A stretch of DNA of 64,000 bases, taken from assembly GCF_030463535.1 (NCBI RefSeq), contig NC_132901.1:1841636-1905635 (forward strand). The letters are read 5' to 3'. The notes below the pieces were generated by a model. The model was not told the origin of the DNA. It was given only the letters and a program-made list of their open reading frames with translations, and did not search any database. Both the position numbers and the translations under genes were made by a program. Below are positions 1 through 11,900 of this stretch, piece by piece. The DNA is from Salminus brasiliensis (lineage: Eukaryota; Chordata; Actinopteri; Characiformes; Bryconidae). Numbering within the stretch: the first letter of the stretch is position 1; each line of letters starts with the position of its first letter.

Positions 1-22
1 ATGAATCACTTTTACTTTAAAG

Positions 23-2631
23 GTGAGAATGGTCTTCTTTTAAACTCAGATTCTACAGCTGCTGGAATCCTAGAAAGCTCAGGTAACACCATCAGATCAT
101 GTAGGTATTATATAAAGGTCAGTTGACTTGGAACACAAAAAACAACAAGCTTGGAGATTTATCTCCAATTACCATTTCATTAACTTGTTTAAATTAAACA
201 GCTAATCCAAATGTATTGAATTGAAATGTATTCTTTAATTTAGTTGTAAAAATGATTGGTAAAAAAGGTGTTGTGATTAATAGCAATATACTTTCATTAC
301 ATTTTCAGATTTTTTTCTAATATAATTAAAAGTGATCTAAAATAAGGGAATGCCAATAGTTTTGTTCAATAGTTTACTCAGTATTTAATAGACTGCACTG
401 GTGTACAATATAAAGTCCAATTTACTGTTTTGAAGTTTTTTTGAAAATAATAAGGCTGAAATAATAAATATCCATGTTGATTTACAGCGCAGGGGCATTA
501 ATTTTGTTTTTCTACATCTCTGTTTAAATATTTGTTTAAACTGTGGACTTGAGAGCACTAATGCAATATTTTAATTGTTTCAGAAAATGAAGAGTATGAA
601 ATTCCAGGTAACTTAGAACATGATTTTACATTATTTCTAATTGCATTGTAAACAAAATTGTAAAAAGTAAAATGTAATTGCAATGGCAATTTTACAATAT
701 TTTACAATAATGGCAATTTTACAATAATATATATTGTCACAATGTATATCATTGTTTATTATGATAATTAGCAACTGTAAATGTTATTAAATATATTCAT
801 TTTTTATATTAAAAAAATATAATAAGTAATGAGTTCAGTTTTTTAGCATTGTTTTTCAGTGCAAGGTTTTTTTTTACAAACATAAAATAGCCAAAAATGC
901 TTGCTATTCTATACATATTACGAAATATTTATTGGAATAATGTATCATTTCCAGAAAATTAGACATGTGATATAGGTATTTATGGTATTTTACTGTTACA
1001 GAAACTGTTTTCAACTTTTTCTATAATGTCATGTTTTGACCTTAAAATGTACAGACATTTCTACAATGTAGGGTCTTCACCTTGAAAATGTAGTTATTTT
1101 CAATAAAACTTGAATATTGACTTTCAGATAAAATCCTTTAAATGCTCCAAAAGAGACTAAATAACAAACTGTATTTTTCTCATTTCAGAAACAGCTGACA
1201 AAGCAACAAATACAGAAGAAGAAATTCCAGGTAAATTTTAGCATACCTTTGGTAGTATATTCATGTCAGAAAAAAAAAATCTACTTTTTAGATTTTGTGT
1301 TAATTCCCTTTTTCGTTTGCAGACTGGGGAAAGATGCTTGCATGTAAAGGTAAAACACAGACACAGTATACATTATACCTAATAAATAAACATAGAGAAT
1401 TGACATTTTACAGCTGAAAGAACCTCATGGGGATATCACAGTACAGGTTTAAGAAATACAGTACTTACAAATACTTACAAATCGCCACATTTGGTGTGTA
1501 ATACTCACAGATCAGCCACTGACTAAAAGTGGGTCAAAACTATTGGTTCCTGTCAAGGGGTGTATATATTAGGCAACAAGAGAACAGTCAGTTCTTGAAG
1601 GTGACTGAAGGTGTAGAAGTGTCGACAAGAACCAAACTGTGAGGTTCTAGACCTCAGAACATAGGTCGGAACATCTCCAAAAATCAGGAAGCAGGTCTTG
1701 TGGGGCGTTCCCGGTATACAATGGTCAGTACCAACCAAAAGTGCTCGAAGGAAGGACAACCAGTGAACCGGTGACAGACTCATGGACACCTAAGGCTAAC
1801 TGATGCTCATGGAGGTCCCACCCACCTCACAACCTACAGGACTTAAATTATCTTCTGCCAATATTGGTTAGTCTTGGTGCCTTAGATACCACTGGACACC
1901 TTAAGAGGTCTTGTGGAGGCCATGCCTTGAACGGTCAGATCTGCTGTGTCGACCCCAAGAGGGATCTTCTCAATATTAGGCAGCATTAGGCTAATGTTAT
2001 TATAATGTATAATGTTTATCTTTCTGTAAATATAAATGTCATTTTGGTGGGTTTTTTCACAGTTGCTATCAGACCAGACGCATCAACTACAGGTTTTCTG
2101 GAAGTTGGAAAGAGTCAGACTAGAGTGACGTGTAAATCCATCACTAATGAGGCAGAGCTTGTTCACGTCCTGGGTAAAGAGAGAATCCGCTCAGGGCGGT
2201 ACTACTGGGAGATAACGGCACTGACAGAACCTCCACCTGCTCCAAAGATAGGCAAGTCCTACGAATGTCCATCATCCTGGTACGTTGGGGTGACCAGTGA
2301 AGCAGCTGAGAAAAAGAGCAGAGTTCCTCTAACTCCACAGTACAGCTACTGGGTTCTTCACTACGATAAAGAGAGAGGGTACTACGTTAATGATCCCTCT
2401 CTGACCAATGTTCTAGTGAGAGATCGGTTCTCTAAGCTGGGAGTGTTTCTAGATTGTGTGAAGAACAAGCTCTCTTTTTACGACTGTGATAAAAAGTCCC
2501 ATCTCTACACCTTCTATAACGTAGATTCTACCAAACCACTGGTTCCAGTTTTAAGTCCTGGAGAGAAACTTCAACACACACTTGTGATATGTGAAGAACA
2601 GTGTGTCACATGTGATGAACTTTATGCATGA
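23..2631 (+). CDS. Butyrophilin-like protein with B30.2 domain, 3' end only (BTN-L0)
   Basis: This is the last part of a gene that begins before the window. Exons by splice sites and phase: 23-82, 584-607, 1189-1230, 1323-1349 and 2063-2631. All internal exons are multiples of three with phase 1-1 borders. The first exons give a short acidic linker (NEEYEIP, TADKATNTEEEIP). The 27-nt exon gives DWGKMLACK, the small exon that precedes the B30.2 exon in BTN-L2 too. The last exon (about 188 residues, stop at 2629-2631) is a full PRY-SPRY domain: PRY part with RPDASTTGFLEV, then GRYYWEI, SWYVGVTSE, WVLHYDKERGYY and LGVFLDC. B30.2 domains of butyrophilins and TRIMs sit in the cytoplasm and bind ligands. 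The Ig and membrane exons must lie upstream. An AATAAA at 3201-3206 is a possible poly(A) signal. It is intact as far as seen. The family is clear, the exact member is not. Confidence 0.87.
1507..2001 (+). mobile_element. Internally deleted Tc1/mariner-like transposon in BTN-L0 intron
   Basis: The stretch starts with a GATCAGCCACTGAC-type end and finishes with AGGCTAATGTTAT. Between them are collinear relics of a fish Tc1-like transposase gene: CAGGTCTTGTGGGG, GTATACAATGGTCAGTACC, AGGAAGGACAACCAGTGAACC, then a jump to CAACCTACAGGACTTAAA and GAGGCCATGCCTTGAACGGTC. The middle (catalytic) part is missing. Related relics occur at 32690-33060, 33330-34120, 35226-35460 and 43315-43530. It lies inside the last intron of BTN-L0. 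Confidence 0.75.
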
Positions 2632-2734
2632 ACCAAGCTCTGGAGTTCAGATCTTCGGTCGGTTCTCCATGTCTACACTGGGTAGGTGTAATCACCAGAG
2701 GAATCAGAAACAGAACTATATATCCAATATATAT

Positions 2735-3180
2735 CCAAAAAGTTTGTGGACACCCCTTCTAATCAATGCATCCAGCTGCACCCACTGTTGACACAGCTTG
2801 TCTAGTCCCTGTAGCAGATAAACATGACCCTGCTGCCACCTTGCCTAATGCCAGGCGTGGGCTAGAGGGGTATAAAGCCCCCCAGCATTGAGTAGCTGTG
2901 GAGGAACTGTGCTCTCCAGAATGATGGTGGAGGAGCTCCATCCAGTACTTTTGAGAAGAGCTGGGGAGTTTTTAAAGATGAGATGGAGTGGTGATCGTCC
3001 AAGTCCAACATCCTGACCTCACTAAAGCTCTTGTTGCCGAATGCAATCAAATCCTCATAGCATTGACCCTCCAAAAGCCTTCTTCCCTGGACAGTAGACA
3101 CAGTTATTCCAACAGAAGCAGGATAAAGTCAATGTTTACAATGAACATGTCCCAAAACTTTTGTCAATATTGTGCATAGA
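2735..3180 (-). mobile_element. Non-autonomous DNA element, copy 1 of a dispersed family
   Basis: A roughly 450-bp unit starts with CCAAAAAGTTTGTGGACACC and ends with GTCCCAAAACTTTTGTCAAT, which are imperfect inverted ends. Its body includes GGGGTATAAAGCCCCCCAGC and GTGGAGGAACTGTGCTCTCC. Pieces recur at 4465-4680, 37892-38165, 38665-38775, 42765-42960, 44335-44632 and 47845-48145 in both orientations. It has no long reading frame. This is a MITE-like fish repeat by structure; I do not assert a family name. Confidence 0.7.
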
Positions 3181-4464
3181 CTTCATTAGATTAATAGATT
3201 AATAAAGGAGATATTATAGATATTTTATATCTTCATATTTATTATATATCTTCAGCTAGATGACCAAAGCTTTTAAAATGAGTCATTTATTGATATATTG
3301 GCGATATTACGACCCTCATTACACAGACTAGCTAGCTAGCTAACTGCCGCCTTTGCTAGTTTCGTTAGCTAATGGCTAATGGCTTGGTTTCTGAGGTAAA
3401 ATGTCGCTATTTTAAGCGGGTTAATGTTTATAAGTGTCCACAATCAAACCACAGAGCTATAAGCTTTACGTATTTACCTTGTTTGTTGGGTGGTTGACTT
3501 TCTTTTAATTATTTATTAGCGAAATTCTCTCTGACTGAAAGCGCTAGCTGCTCAAGAGTCGGGAAAGGAGCTGAGGCATTATGGGAAATGTAGTCCCCTG
3601 TAGTTCTTCTGAGGAATCATGGATAAATGACTTTTTACACAAATAGCCAAGTCATTACTTTTAGATCATTTAACACAATTTACATCAAGAAATCTCAACA
3701 TTTCACCTCTATGGACGTTTTATATATTTCCCTCTGTTATATTACACTGTTGTCTCATTTCCCCCTCATTTTTTAAAACATTCTTTGATGTATTTTTATT
3801 TTTATTGTTCTTTAATGTGAACTGTATGGAATTTGACCTGGTGAATAAGAACTATCTACTTCCGTCTGTGTATCCAACCCTGTAAAAACCCAATAAAATA
3901 AAAGCTAGACCTCCATATTTGTTGTGTTCCATGGGTTTGATGGTTAAGTTGGTCTACCCAGGACCATAATGACCAAGCTGGTTGACCAGCCAAACCGACA
4001 AAACTTTAGTCAGTGTGACCAGCCTGACGGTCATGCTTTTGTGGTATACTGGTCATCTTCAGATTGCTATTGTTTATTTATATTACCCCCGTCCCCATCT
4101 CTCACTGTTGATCCCATTAAGATAGATCAAATATCCAGATGTTTAAATATGTTTAAAAAGACATGGGGTGTCCTGATTTTTTCACATGACTGTGTGACTA
4201 TTGTTACTATATTTATATTTACATTTAATTAGGCATTTAGCAGATGTTCCAGAGCGTGTTACAAAAGTGCCTCTTTAGACAGTTTAGTCATATATACATA
4301 GGTCTATACATATATATTACTATATATTTTATTTCATTAGGGAAAAGCAAATATCTTTCTAACTTTTAATGGACGTCAATGTAAAAAGGTTTTACTCCAA
4401 GTCATTTTGGAGCATTTCTATTGGCCCAATCATCTTGGAAAATGAAAAAAAGAAAGATAATGTG
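3181..4464. other. Intergenic DNA, no gene seen
   Basis: This stretch is AT-rich and without a convincing reading frame. It holds a GCTAGCTAGCTAAC-rich segment near 3330-3400, a ZNF143/THAP11-like motif at 3576-3594, and a short run of ACCAGC/CTGGTTGACC words at 3940-4060 that resembles the larger array at 38160-38665. Confidence 0.5.
3576..3594 (-). promoter_or_regulatory. ZNF143/THAP11-like (SBS) motif
   Basis: On the minus strand it reads ACTACATTTCCCATAATGC. This is close to the vertebrate promoter motif ACTACAATTCCCAGCATGC bound by ZNF143/THAP11. No gene start is visible next to it, so it may be a repeat-borne or decayed promoter copy. Confidence 0.4.
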
Positions 4465-4680
4465 GAGCTGAGGAAGAACTGTGCTCTCTGGAATGATGGT
4501 GGAGGAGCTCCATCCAATACTTTTGAGAAGACCTGAAGAGTCCTCATAGCATTGATCCTCCAGAAGCATTCTTACCTGTAGATACAGTTAGACAGTAGAT
4601 ACAGTTATTCCAACAGAAGCAGAATAAACTCAATGTTTACAATGAACAATGTCCCAATACTTTTGTCCATATTGTGTACA
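4465..4680 (-). mobile_element. Non-autonomous DNA element, truncated copy 2
   Basis: It matches the second half of the element at 2735-3180, from GAAGAACTGTGCTCTC to GTCCCAATACTTTTGTCCAT. The first half is missing. The TA microsatellite starts directly after it. Confidence 0.65.
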
Positions 4681-4683
4681 GAC

Positions 4684-4685
<2 letters not shown>

Positions 4686-4755
<70 letters not shown>
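4686..4755. repeat. (TA)n microsatellite
   Basis: About 70 bp of uninterrupted TA dinucleotides. Reading frames through it that spell Ile-Tyr repeats on both strands are artefacts. Confidence 0.97.
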
Positions 4756-4757
<2 letters not shown>

Positions 4758-5249
4758 TATGATATCTTCATGTGTAAATTTTATTTCATTGGGGGTCGAT
4801 TTAAAAAGATTGTACTTTAAGTCATTTTGGAGCATTTCTATTGGCCCATTCATTCTGGAAAATGAAATAATAACATAATATATACATATATAATAACATA
4901 AATACCACAAAAACCTTACTTACTTCAACAGCAGTATTATACAGAAGTAATACATAAATTTATTATTGTGTTTTAAAGCCTTTAACAGCCTTTAGAAACC
5001 TGCAAAAGCAGAATTATGATATATTAAAGGCTTCTTTGGGTTTTAGACTTTTAAGACGGTCCCTTAAAGATCCACCAGCATTTATTAACCTTGATCTTCA
5101 GATAATATTTAACTTCAGCCTTTATTGGAGAATCATGTCTGTAGGTGGTTCTCTGACTCTCAGGACTGATTGAAACCCAGACATGGAGCTTATCAGGTCG
5201 TTGAAACAGTGATTGGCTGTCCTGAGCCGGTTTGACCGTTCTCAGGTGG

Positions 5250-5458
5250 CTCCCATACTTCCTCACCTGTACGCGCGACTTGGTTTCAGGTATTCACAGG
5301 TGAGCTCGCGATGAAAGAACTCACAAGCTTTTAGGTTTACCTCGGTAAAATCACTCGGTGGGGTCTGCAGGTAAGGAGTGAGCTCGTAGTTTAGTTGAGG
5401 TGGGATCTGGGATGGTCCTGACTCTCCTCAAGACCCTCCACACTGGCAGCACATGACG
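5250..5458 (+). promoter_or_regulatory. Promoter and 5' non-coding exon of BTN-L1
   Basis: Paralogue comparison shows this block is homologous to 22080-22300 upstream of BTN-L2. Shared words include ACAGGTGAGCTCGCG and CTCGGTAAAA/GTCGGTAAAA, and both end in a donor, GACG|GTAAgCTGTG at 5458/5459. An ATG at the exon end (ATGACG) would hit a stop in the next exon and is absent in BTN-L2, so the exon is called non-coding. The exact transcription start is not visible. Confidence 0.55.
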
Positions 5459-5520
5459 GTAAGCTGTGATTTTACTGTGATTTAACTGCAGTGTTTATCA
5501 GATCATTATATATAGTTGAT

Positions 5521-5580
<60 letters not shown>
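5521..5580. repeat. (CA)n(TA)n compound microsatellite
   Basis: A short CA run passes into TA dinucleotides inside intron 1 of BTN-L1. Confidence 0.95.
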
Positions 5581-5584
<4 letters not shown>

Positions 5585-5645
5585 TACTTCCCTTGGTGTC
5601 TCTATCTGTCATAGGAATGTTTAAACACAGTTTTGAGTTTTGATC

Positions 5646-5663
5646 AAAGTGAAAGTGAAAGTA
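5646..5663 (+). promoter_or_regulatory. IRF/ISRE-like motif in intron 1 of BTN-L1
   Basis: The site reads AAAGTGAAAGTGAAAGTA, three GAAA cores spaced as in interferon-stimulated response elements (GAAANNGAAA). It lies about 190 bp after exon 1. The same motif stands at the matching place in BTN-L2 (22438-22457). Function is inferred from consensus and paralogue conservation. Confidence 0.5.
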
Positions 5664-5911
5664 ATTCACCAGCAAAAGTTGTAAAATAGGAAGGGAGGTG
5701 ATTGAGCTTGCGGTGTAGGGGCTACACTGTTAAGTATAAGTATAAGACCCTTAAGGAACTTTGAGGAACCTTGAAGAAAAGTTTTTTAGATGAAAAATGT
5801 TATTTGAAGTTTCTTTGGAGGATCCTCTGCAGTTCTACTTCTCCTGAAGAACCTTCAACAGTTTTGAAAAATGTAATGTTCAACGTTTACTTGTATTTTA
5901 CAGTGACAGTG

Positions 5912-8900
5912 ATGCTTGTTCTATTGGTGATGTTTGATCTTCTCACTTCTTCAAATGCAGGTCATTCACCACACCAAGCTTATCTTCAACTCTTTACATT
6001 TTAAAACTTAAATGTTAAACCTGATGTAATCTAAAAACGTACACAGAAATGTTTGGAAATAACGTGTTCCTCTTTTAGAAACCTTCTCTTTGGTGGTTCC
6101 TGATGGTGCTATATCAGGACAGTTGGGATCTTCAGTGGTCCTACCCTGTGCACTTTCTCCTTCACTGGACTGTACTATGGACTATGAAATACATTGGTAT
6201 CGTTCCAATGACAAGGACAATCCAATTCTAGTGTACAAAGATCTCCAGGTCCAGGAGAGGTCTGGTCAGTATAAAGGCAGAGTGGATCTGGTTGGGGATC
6301 TGCAGAAAGGGAATGTCTCTCTGAAGCTGGAGGACCTCACACTAGCAGACCGAGGAGAATATGTCTGCTATATTCACAGTCATGAATGGTATGAGAAGGC
6401 CAGCGTTTTCTTCACCATTCCAGGTGAGGAAACGTTTTCATCATTTTTTTTTGTACAGTGTACAAAATCAGTGTCATCCCCAACACATTCAATGATGTTG
6501 AGGTCTGAACTCTGAGGTGGCCAGTCCATAGCTCTGAGAGATGTTTACTTTTTCTAAATAAGAACATCTTTATCAGTCAGCTCCTCATCCACATTTGGGA
6601 ATGTTTCGAGATCTGAAGCTGTTACACGGCCATTATTTGTTTAAGGTTCATTGACCTGTTGGTTTGGACTTTTCCGTCTTTATACTTGTGGATCATCTTC
6701 TTATCTGATCAGCTCAGAACCTCAGAATTTCCTAACAAATAATGAAAAGGTCCTTCAAAGGCCATTTTGGAAAATGTTAATGTATTTGGTGTGAAATAAC
6801 AAACAAACCTACTTTACACTCTACTAGTGGTTGGATCTCCTCCTCGCCTCTCGCTGGTTGAAGCTAAAGACCAGTTGAATGTTACCTGCACATCAAATGG
6901 TTGGTCACCAAACACCACCCTCATCTGGAGAGACAAAGGAGGAGAACTCAGGAACAGTGTTGATCACTTCACAGTAGGTTAGTAATCATGGTTCAACAGG
7001 TGTAAAGTGTGAAGTCTCACCAGTTTAACAGTTCTTAGATGGACCTAATTCCCCCCTCATATCCCCCCTCACTCCCTCCAATCAGACTCTGAAGGGTTGG
7101 TAAGTGTGAGCTCCTGGTTGCTCGTCTTGCCCTCAGAGTCAAAGTGGATCTCCTGTTCTGTGGGTTTATCCAATCAGGAGATGAAAGAGGGAAAAGTGCT
7201 GCTACTGATTCCTGATTCTGGAACTCTTCACCCAGGTAAATCTCATGAGGTTAAAGAGCACATTCTCACATTCTACATTCCAGTGTAGTTTTACTATGTA
7301 CAGATTACAGCATTCTTTATACGTAGCCTCCATTGCAATGCACCACACTGACGCTAGCGCTAACCTTATATTTGACTAGGATGGATCGCCTTCATCACCT
7401 TACTGGTCATCACATTGTTGGCTTTTACTATAATGGCAATCATCTGCATCCCCAAAATCAGAGGTATGAAATGTCCAGTTATCAGCGGATCCTTCAGTCC
7501 TAATCAGAACCTTTACATTTTATTGTCAAAATCTAATGTCTGACATTTGCTGCCATTCAGGCCCAAAAGGTCCAACGGCCACATCGACAGGTGAGATTCA
7601 GTAGGCTGCATCTAGTCAAATCAATAGATTGAAGAAATCAATCAATATAACATCAAACAGAAGGCTGCATTTATTGCTGTATTAACAATGAAGAAATTGA
7701 TATTTTCTTTTTTTCTTATGATCCTCCAGAACAAGAAGAACTCCCTCTTATTAGTAAGTACATTTCAGTAACACTCTAACCCTAACTGTTATACTGCATT
7801 TTCGATCTTGCTTTAATGCAATTTATTATTGGGTTGTGTTCCTGTTCCGGTAGGTTAATCAGTGAACTCTTTGCCAAATTTTGCAGTGCATTTATAAAAA
7901 TGGCTACATTTCCACAATTAGAAGCTGCTTAATAACTGAGTGCAAACATGGCTAGCTAGTAGTAATATGGAAAATTGCTGCATTTCCAAAGTCAAATTCA
8001 CTGTCGCAAGGATGAACAGTCTCTGAAATGGTCTGAATGGTTTGAAAGAAGCTAACCATGAAGAACCCATGAAGAACATATAACCCATCCTTTCTTTCGT
8101 AGTGTTAATGTTAAGCCTGTTTTTTCTGCAGGTCCAGAAACAGTTTATAAACAAACAAGTACAGATAAAGAAACACAAGGTATTTTGAAATAATAAAAAA
8201 ATGGTCGTAATTGTGGCTTGTGCAAACGTTCAGAGACCCTGCTAGGTCAGCACTAAGTAATACCTCATTTGGCAGATATTGAAGCTTACAACCTCTTTTG
8301 TTAGAAAAGATTTGTTCATGAGATATAAATGAAATGTTTATTTATGAATGTCATATTTTAAAGGAAATGTCAGCCCTCCACTATCCCCAGAACCTACTGT
8401 GAGAGAAAAAATAAGAGCTTATGAATTCGCTCAGACCTCAGGTAACAGTATTTATGAGAAATTCAGTTGAACAAGAAATCATTTCTACAGTAATTTCTTT
8501 ACCATCCAGACACAAATTTGAATTATAAAACTGTCCAAAAACACAGACAAATCTATATTAGATTATTTATCTATGATTGTAATATTTTAAAGGTGAGTTC
8601 AGTCCTCAACCATTGCCTGTTTCTACTGTGAGAGAAACAAACACAGCTGATGGATCCACTCACACCTCAGGTAACAGTATCAGATACAGTGCATGTTATT
8701 ATATAAACACCAAAACATGAATAAAACACTTCTAAAACAAAGAAATACTGTCATGATAACTGTCCAAAATATTTGGTATATGGTGTATCGAGATAATGTT
8801 AAGCCTGTTTTTTCTGCAGGTCCAGAAACAGCCTATAAAGAAACAAGTACAGATAAAGAAACACAAGGTATTTTAAAATAATTTAAAAAATGGTCGTAAT

Positions 8901-11900
8901 TGTGGCTTGTGCAAACGTTCAGAGACCCTGCTAGGTCAGCACTAAGTAATACCTCATTTGGCAGATATTGAAGCTTACAACCTCTTTTGTTAGAAAAGAT
9001 TTGTTCATGAGATATAAATGAAATGTTTATTTATGAATGTCATATTTTAAAGGAAATGTCAGCCCTCCACTATCCCCAGAACCTACTGTGAGAGAAAAAA
9101 TAAAAGCTTATGAATTCGCTCAGACCTCAGGTAACAGTATTTATGAGAAATTCAGTTGAACACAAAATCATTTATACAGTAATGGCTTTGCCATCTAAAA
9201 ACAGATTTTAATTATAAAACTGTCCAAAAACACAAAAAAAATCTATATTAGATTATTTAGCTATTATTGTAATATTTTAAAGGAGAGTTCCCCACTCCAC
9301 CATGTCCTGTTTCTACTGTGAGAGAAACAAACACAGCTGATGGATCCACTCACACCTCAGGTAATAGTATCAGATACAGTGCATGTTATTATATAAACTC
9401 CAAAACATGAATAAAACACTTCTAAAACAAAGAAATACTGTCATGATAACTGTCCAAAATATTTGGTATATGGTGTATCTGAATGTTAAGCCTGTTTTTT
9501 TCAGCAGGTCAAGAAACAGCCCACAAAGAAACAAGTACAGATAAAGAAACACAAGGTAACAGTCTGAATTTACAGAATTTAATAAAATTTGGTTATGGCC
9601 CACAACATACTCATGATATGGAACATTGCTGCGTTCCTGAAAGCAAATTCACTGTTACAAGGATGAACAGTCTCTGAAATGGTCTGAATGGTTTGAAAGA
9701 GCCATGAAGAACCATGAAGAACATTTAACCCATCCTTTAATCCTCAGTGCATACAATTGTATTGCAGAAGTTTGGGCACCCCAGCCAAACAATGTCTTTT
9801 GTTGATTTTTGTTGATCCAAATTAGGTAGAAAAAGGGTAAAAAAACAGAAATTAAATGTAAAAATAATCGGAATTGTGGCTTGTGCAAATGTTCAGAGAC
9901 CCTGCTAAGTCAGTAATTCCCCATTTGGGAAATATTGAAGCTTGCAAACTCATTTGGTAGCTGAGATCATTTGTAACAGGTAATAGTATTGATTGGAAAT
10001 ACAGTTCACCTTCTGTCCTTTACTGTTCTTCATTTCAAATATACAATACAGCATTGTATAAATATACATATATATTTATATGTATATGTATATTTATTTA
10101 TTCATGGCTTTACCATCTAAACACAAATTTAGAATTTTATTATAACACTGTCCAAAAACATAAAAAGAAATCTGTATCAGATTGTTTATCTATGATTGTA
10201 ATATTTTAAAGGAGAGTTCAACCCTCCATCATTGCCTGATTCTACTGTGAGAGAAACAAACACAGCTGATGGATCCACTCACGCCTCAGGTAATAGTATC
10301 AGATACAGTGCATGTTATTATATAAACTCCAAAACATTAATAAAACACTTCTAAAACAAAGAAATACTGTCATGATAACTGTCCAAAATATTTGGTATAT
10401 GGTGTATCGAGATAATGTTAAGCCTGTTTTTTTCAGCAGGTCCAGAAACAGTTTATAAAGAAACAAGTACAGATAAAGAAACACAAGGTAACTCAACACC
10501 GTTTGAATTTACAGAATTTAATAAAATTTGGCTAATAAAGCAATGATAAACTTTGGGTTATATACTTCCTCATTACTATGATTTCATTTAAATTACATAT
10601 TATTAATCAAAATGTAATAAATGCATGTGGTATGCATTTATTACATTACACTATTACACTGTTTAACTTCAAACATACAGTCCAGTCTGTTGCAAGTATC
10701 TTATATATTAAAGAACGGCCTCAAGAAATAATTTCTACAGTAATGGCGTTACCATCTAGACACAAATTCAGAATTTTAATTATAAAACTGTCCAAAACAA
10801 AAAAAACAAATCTGTGTAAGGTTATTTATCTATTATTATAATATTTTAAAGAAGAGTTCACCCCTCCACTATGTCCTGTTTCTGAATGACCGTACGCTTC
10901 CATACACCTGCAAATTCAGCTACTTACTTCACACTCTGGCCTTTGGTACACCCATTAATACCTGCTTTGTGACCCATTTTCCATACATTACTAAATAATA
11001 TCATATTTGGCAGATATCGCAGCTTGCAAACTGTTTTGGTAGCTAAGATCATTTTGTTCATGAGATTGTGTATTTATGAATGTCATATTTTAAAGAAAAT
11101 GTCAGCCCTCCACCATGCCCAGTTCCTACTGTGAGAGAAAGAAAACAAGCTTTTGAATCCACTCAGACCTCAGGTAACAGTATTTTGTTGGACATACAGT
11201 TCACCTTCTGTCCTTTACTGTTCTTCATTTTAAACTTACAATCCAGCCGGTTGCAAGTATCATATATATTGAAGAAAGGCCTCAAGAAATCATTTCTACA
11301 GTAATTTCTTTACCATCTAGACACAAATTTGAATTATAAAACTGTCCAAAAACACAGACAAATCTATATTAGATTATTTATCTATGATTGTAATATTTTA
11401 AAGGTGAGTTCAGTCCTCAACCATTGCCTGTTTCTACTGTGAGAGAAACAAACACAGCTGATGGATCCACTCACACCTCAGGTAATAGTATCAGATACAG
11501 TGCATGTTATTATATAAACTCCAAAACATGAATAAAACACTTCTAAAACAAAGAAATACTGTTATGATAACTGTCCAAAATATTTGGTATATGGTGTATC
11601 TGAATGTTAAGCCTGTTTTTTTTCAGCAGGTCAAGAAACAGCCCACAAAGAAACAAGTACAGATAAAGAAACACAAGGTAACAGTCTGAATTTACAGAAC
11701 CTAATAAAATTTGGTTATGGCCCACAACATACTCATGATATGGAACATTGCTGCGTTCCTGAAAGCAAATTCACTGTTACAAGGATGAACAGTCTCTGAA
11801 ATGGTCTGAATGGTTTGAAAGAGCCATGAATAACCATGAAGAACATTTAACCCATCCTTTAATCCTCAGTGCATACAATTGTATTGCAGAAGTTTGGGCA

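Noticed and set aside
4605-4910. Overlapping open frames on both strands with Ile-Tyr repeats
   Set aside because: They are translations of the (TA)n microsatellite.
5451-5458. ATG at the end of BTN-L1 exon 1 as the start codon
   Set aside because: It reads ATG ACG then TGA after splicing and is absent from the BTN-L2 paralogue. The ATG in the next exon gives a signal peptide in both genes.
9370-9603. Minus-strand frames of 60-78 codons ([18 protein letters not shown]) recurring at each module
   Set aside because: They are antisense to the 48-nt microexons and their introns, recur only because the module is duplicated, and look membrane-like because the sense strand is A-rich.
10578-10841. 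87-codon plus-strand frame repeated at 16447
   Set aside because: Intronic sequence of module B with no splice context. The matching frame in the 14.3-kb copy is broken.
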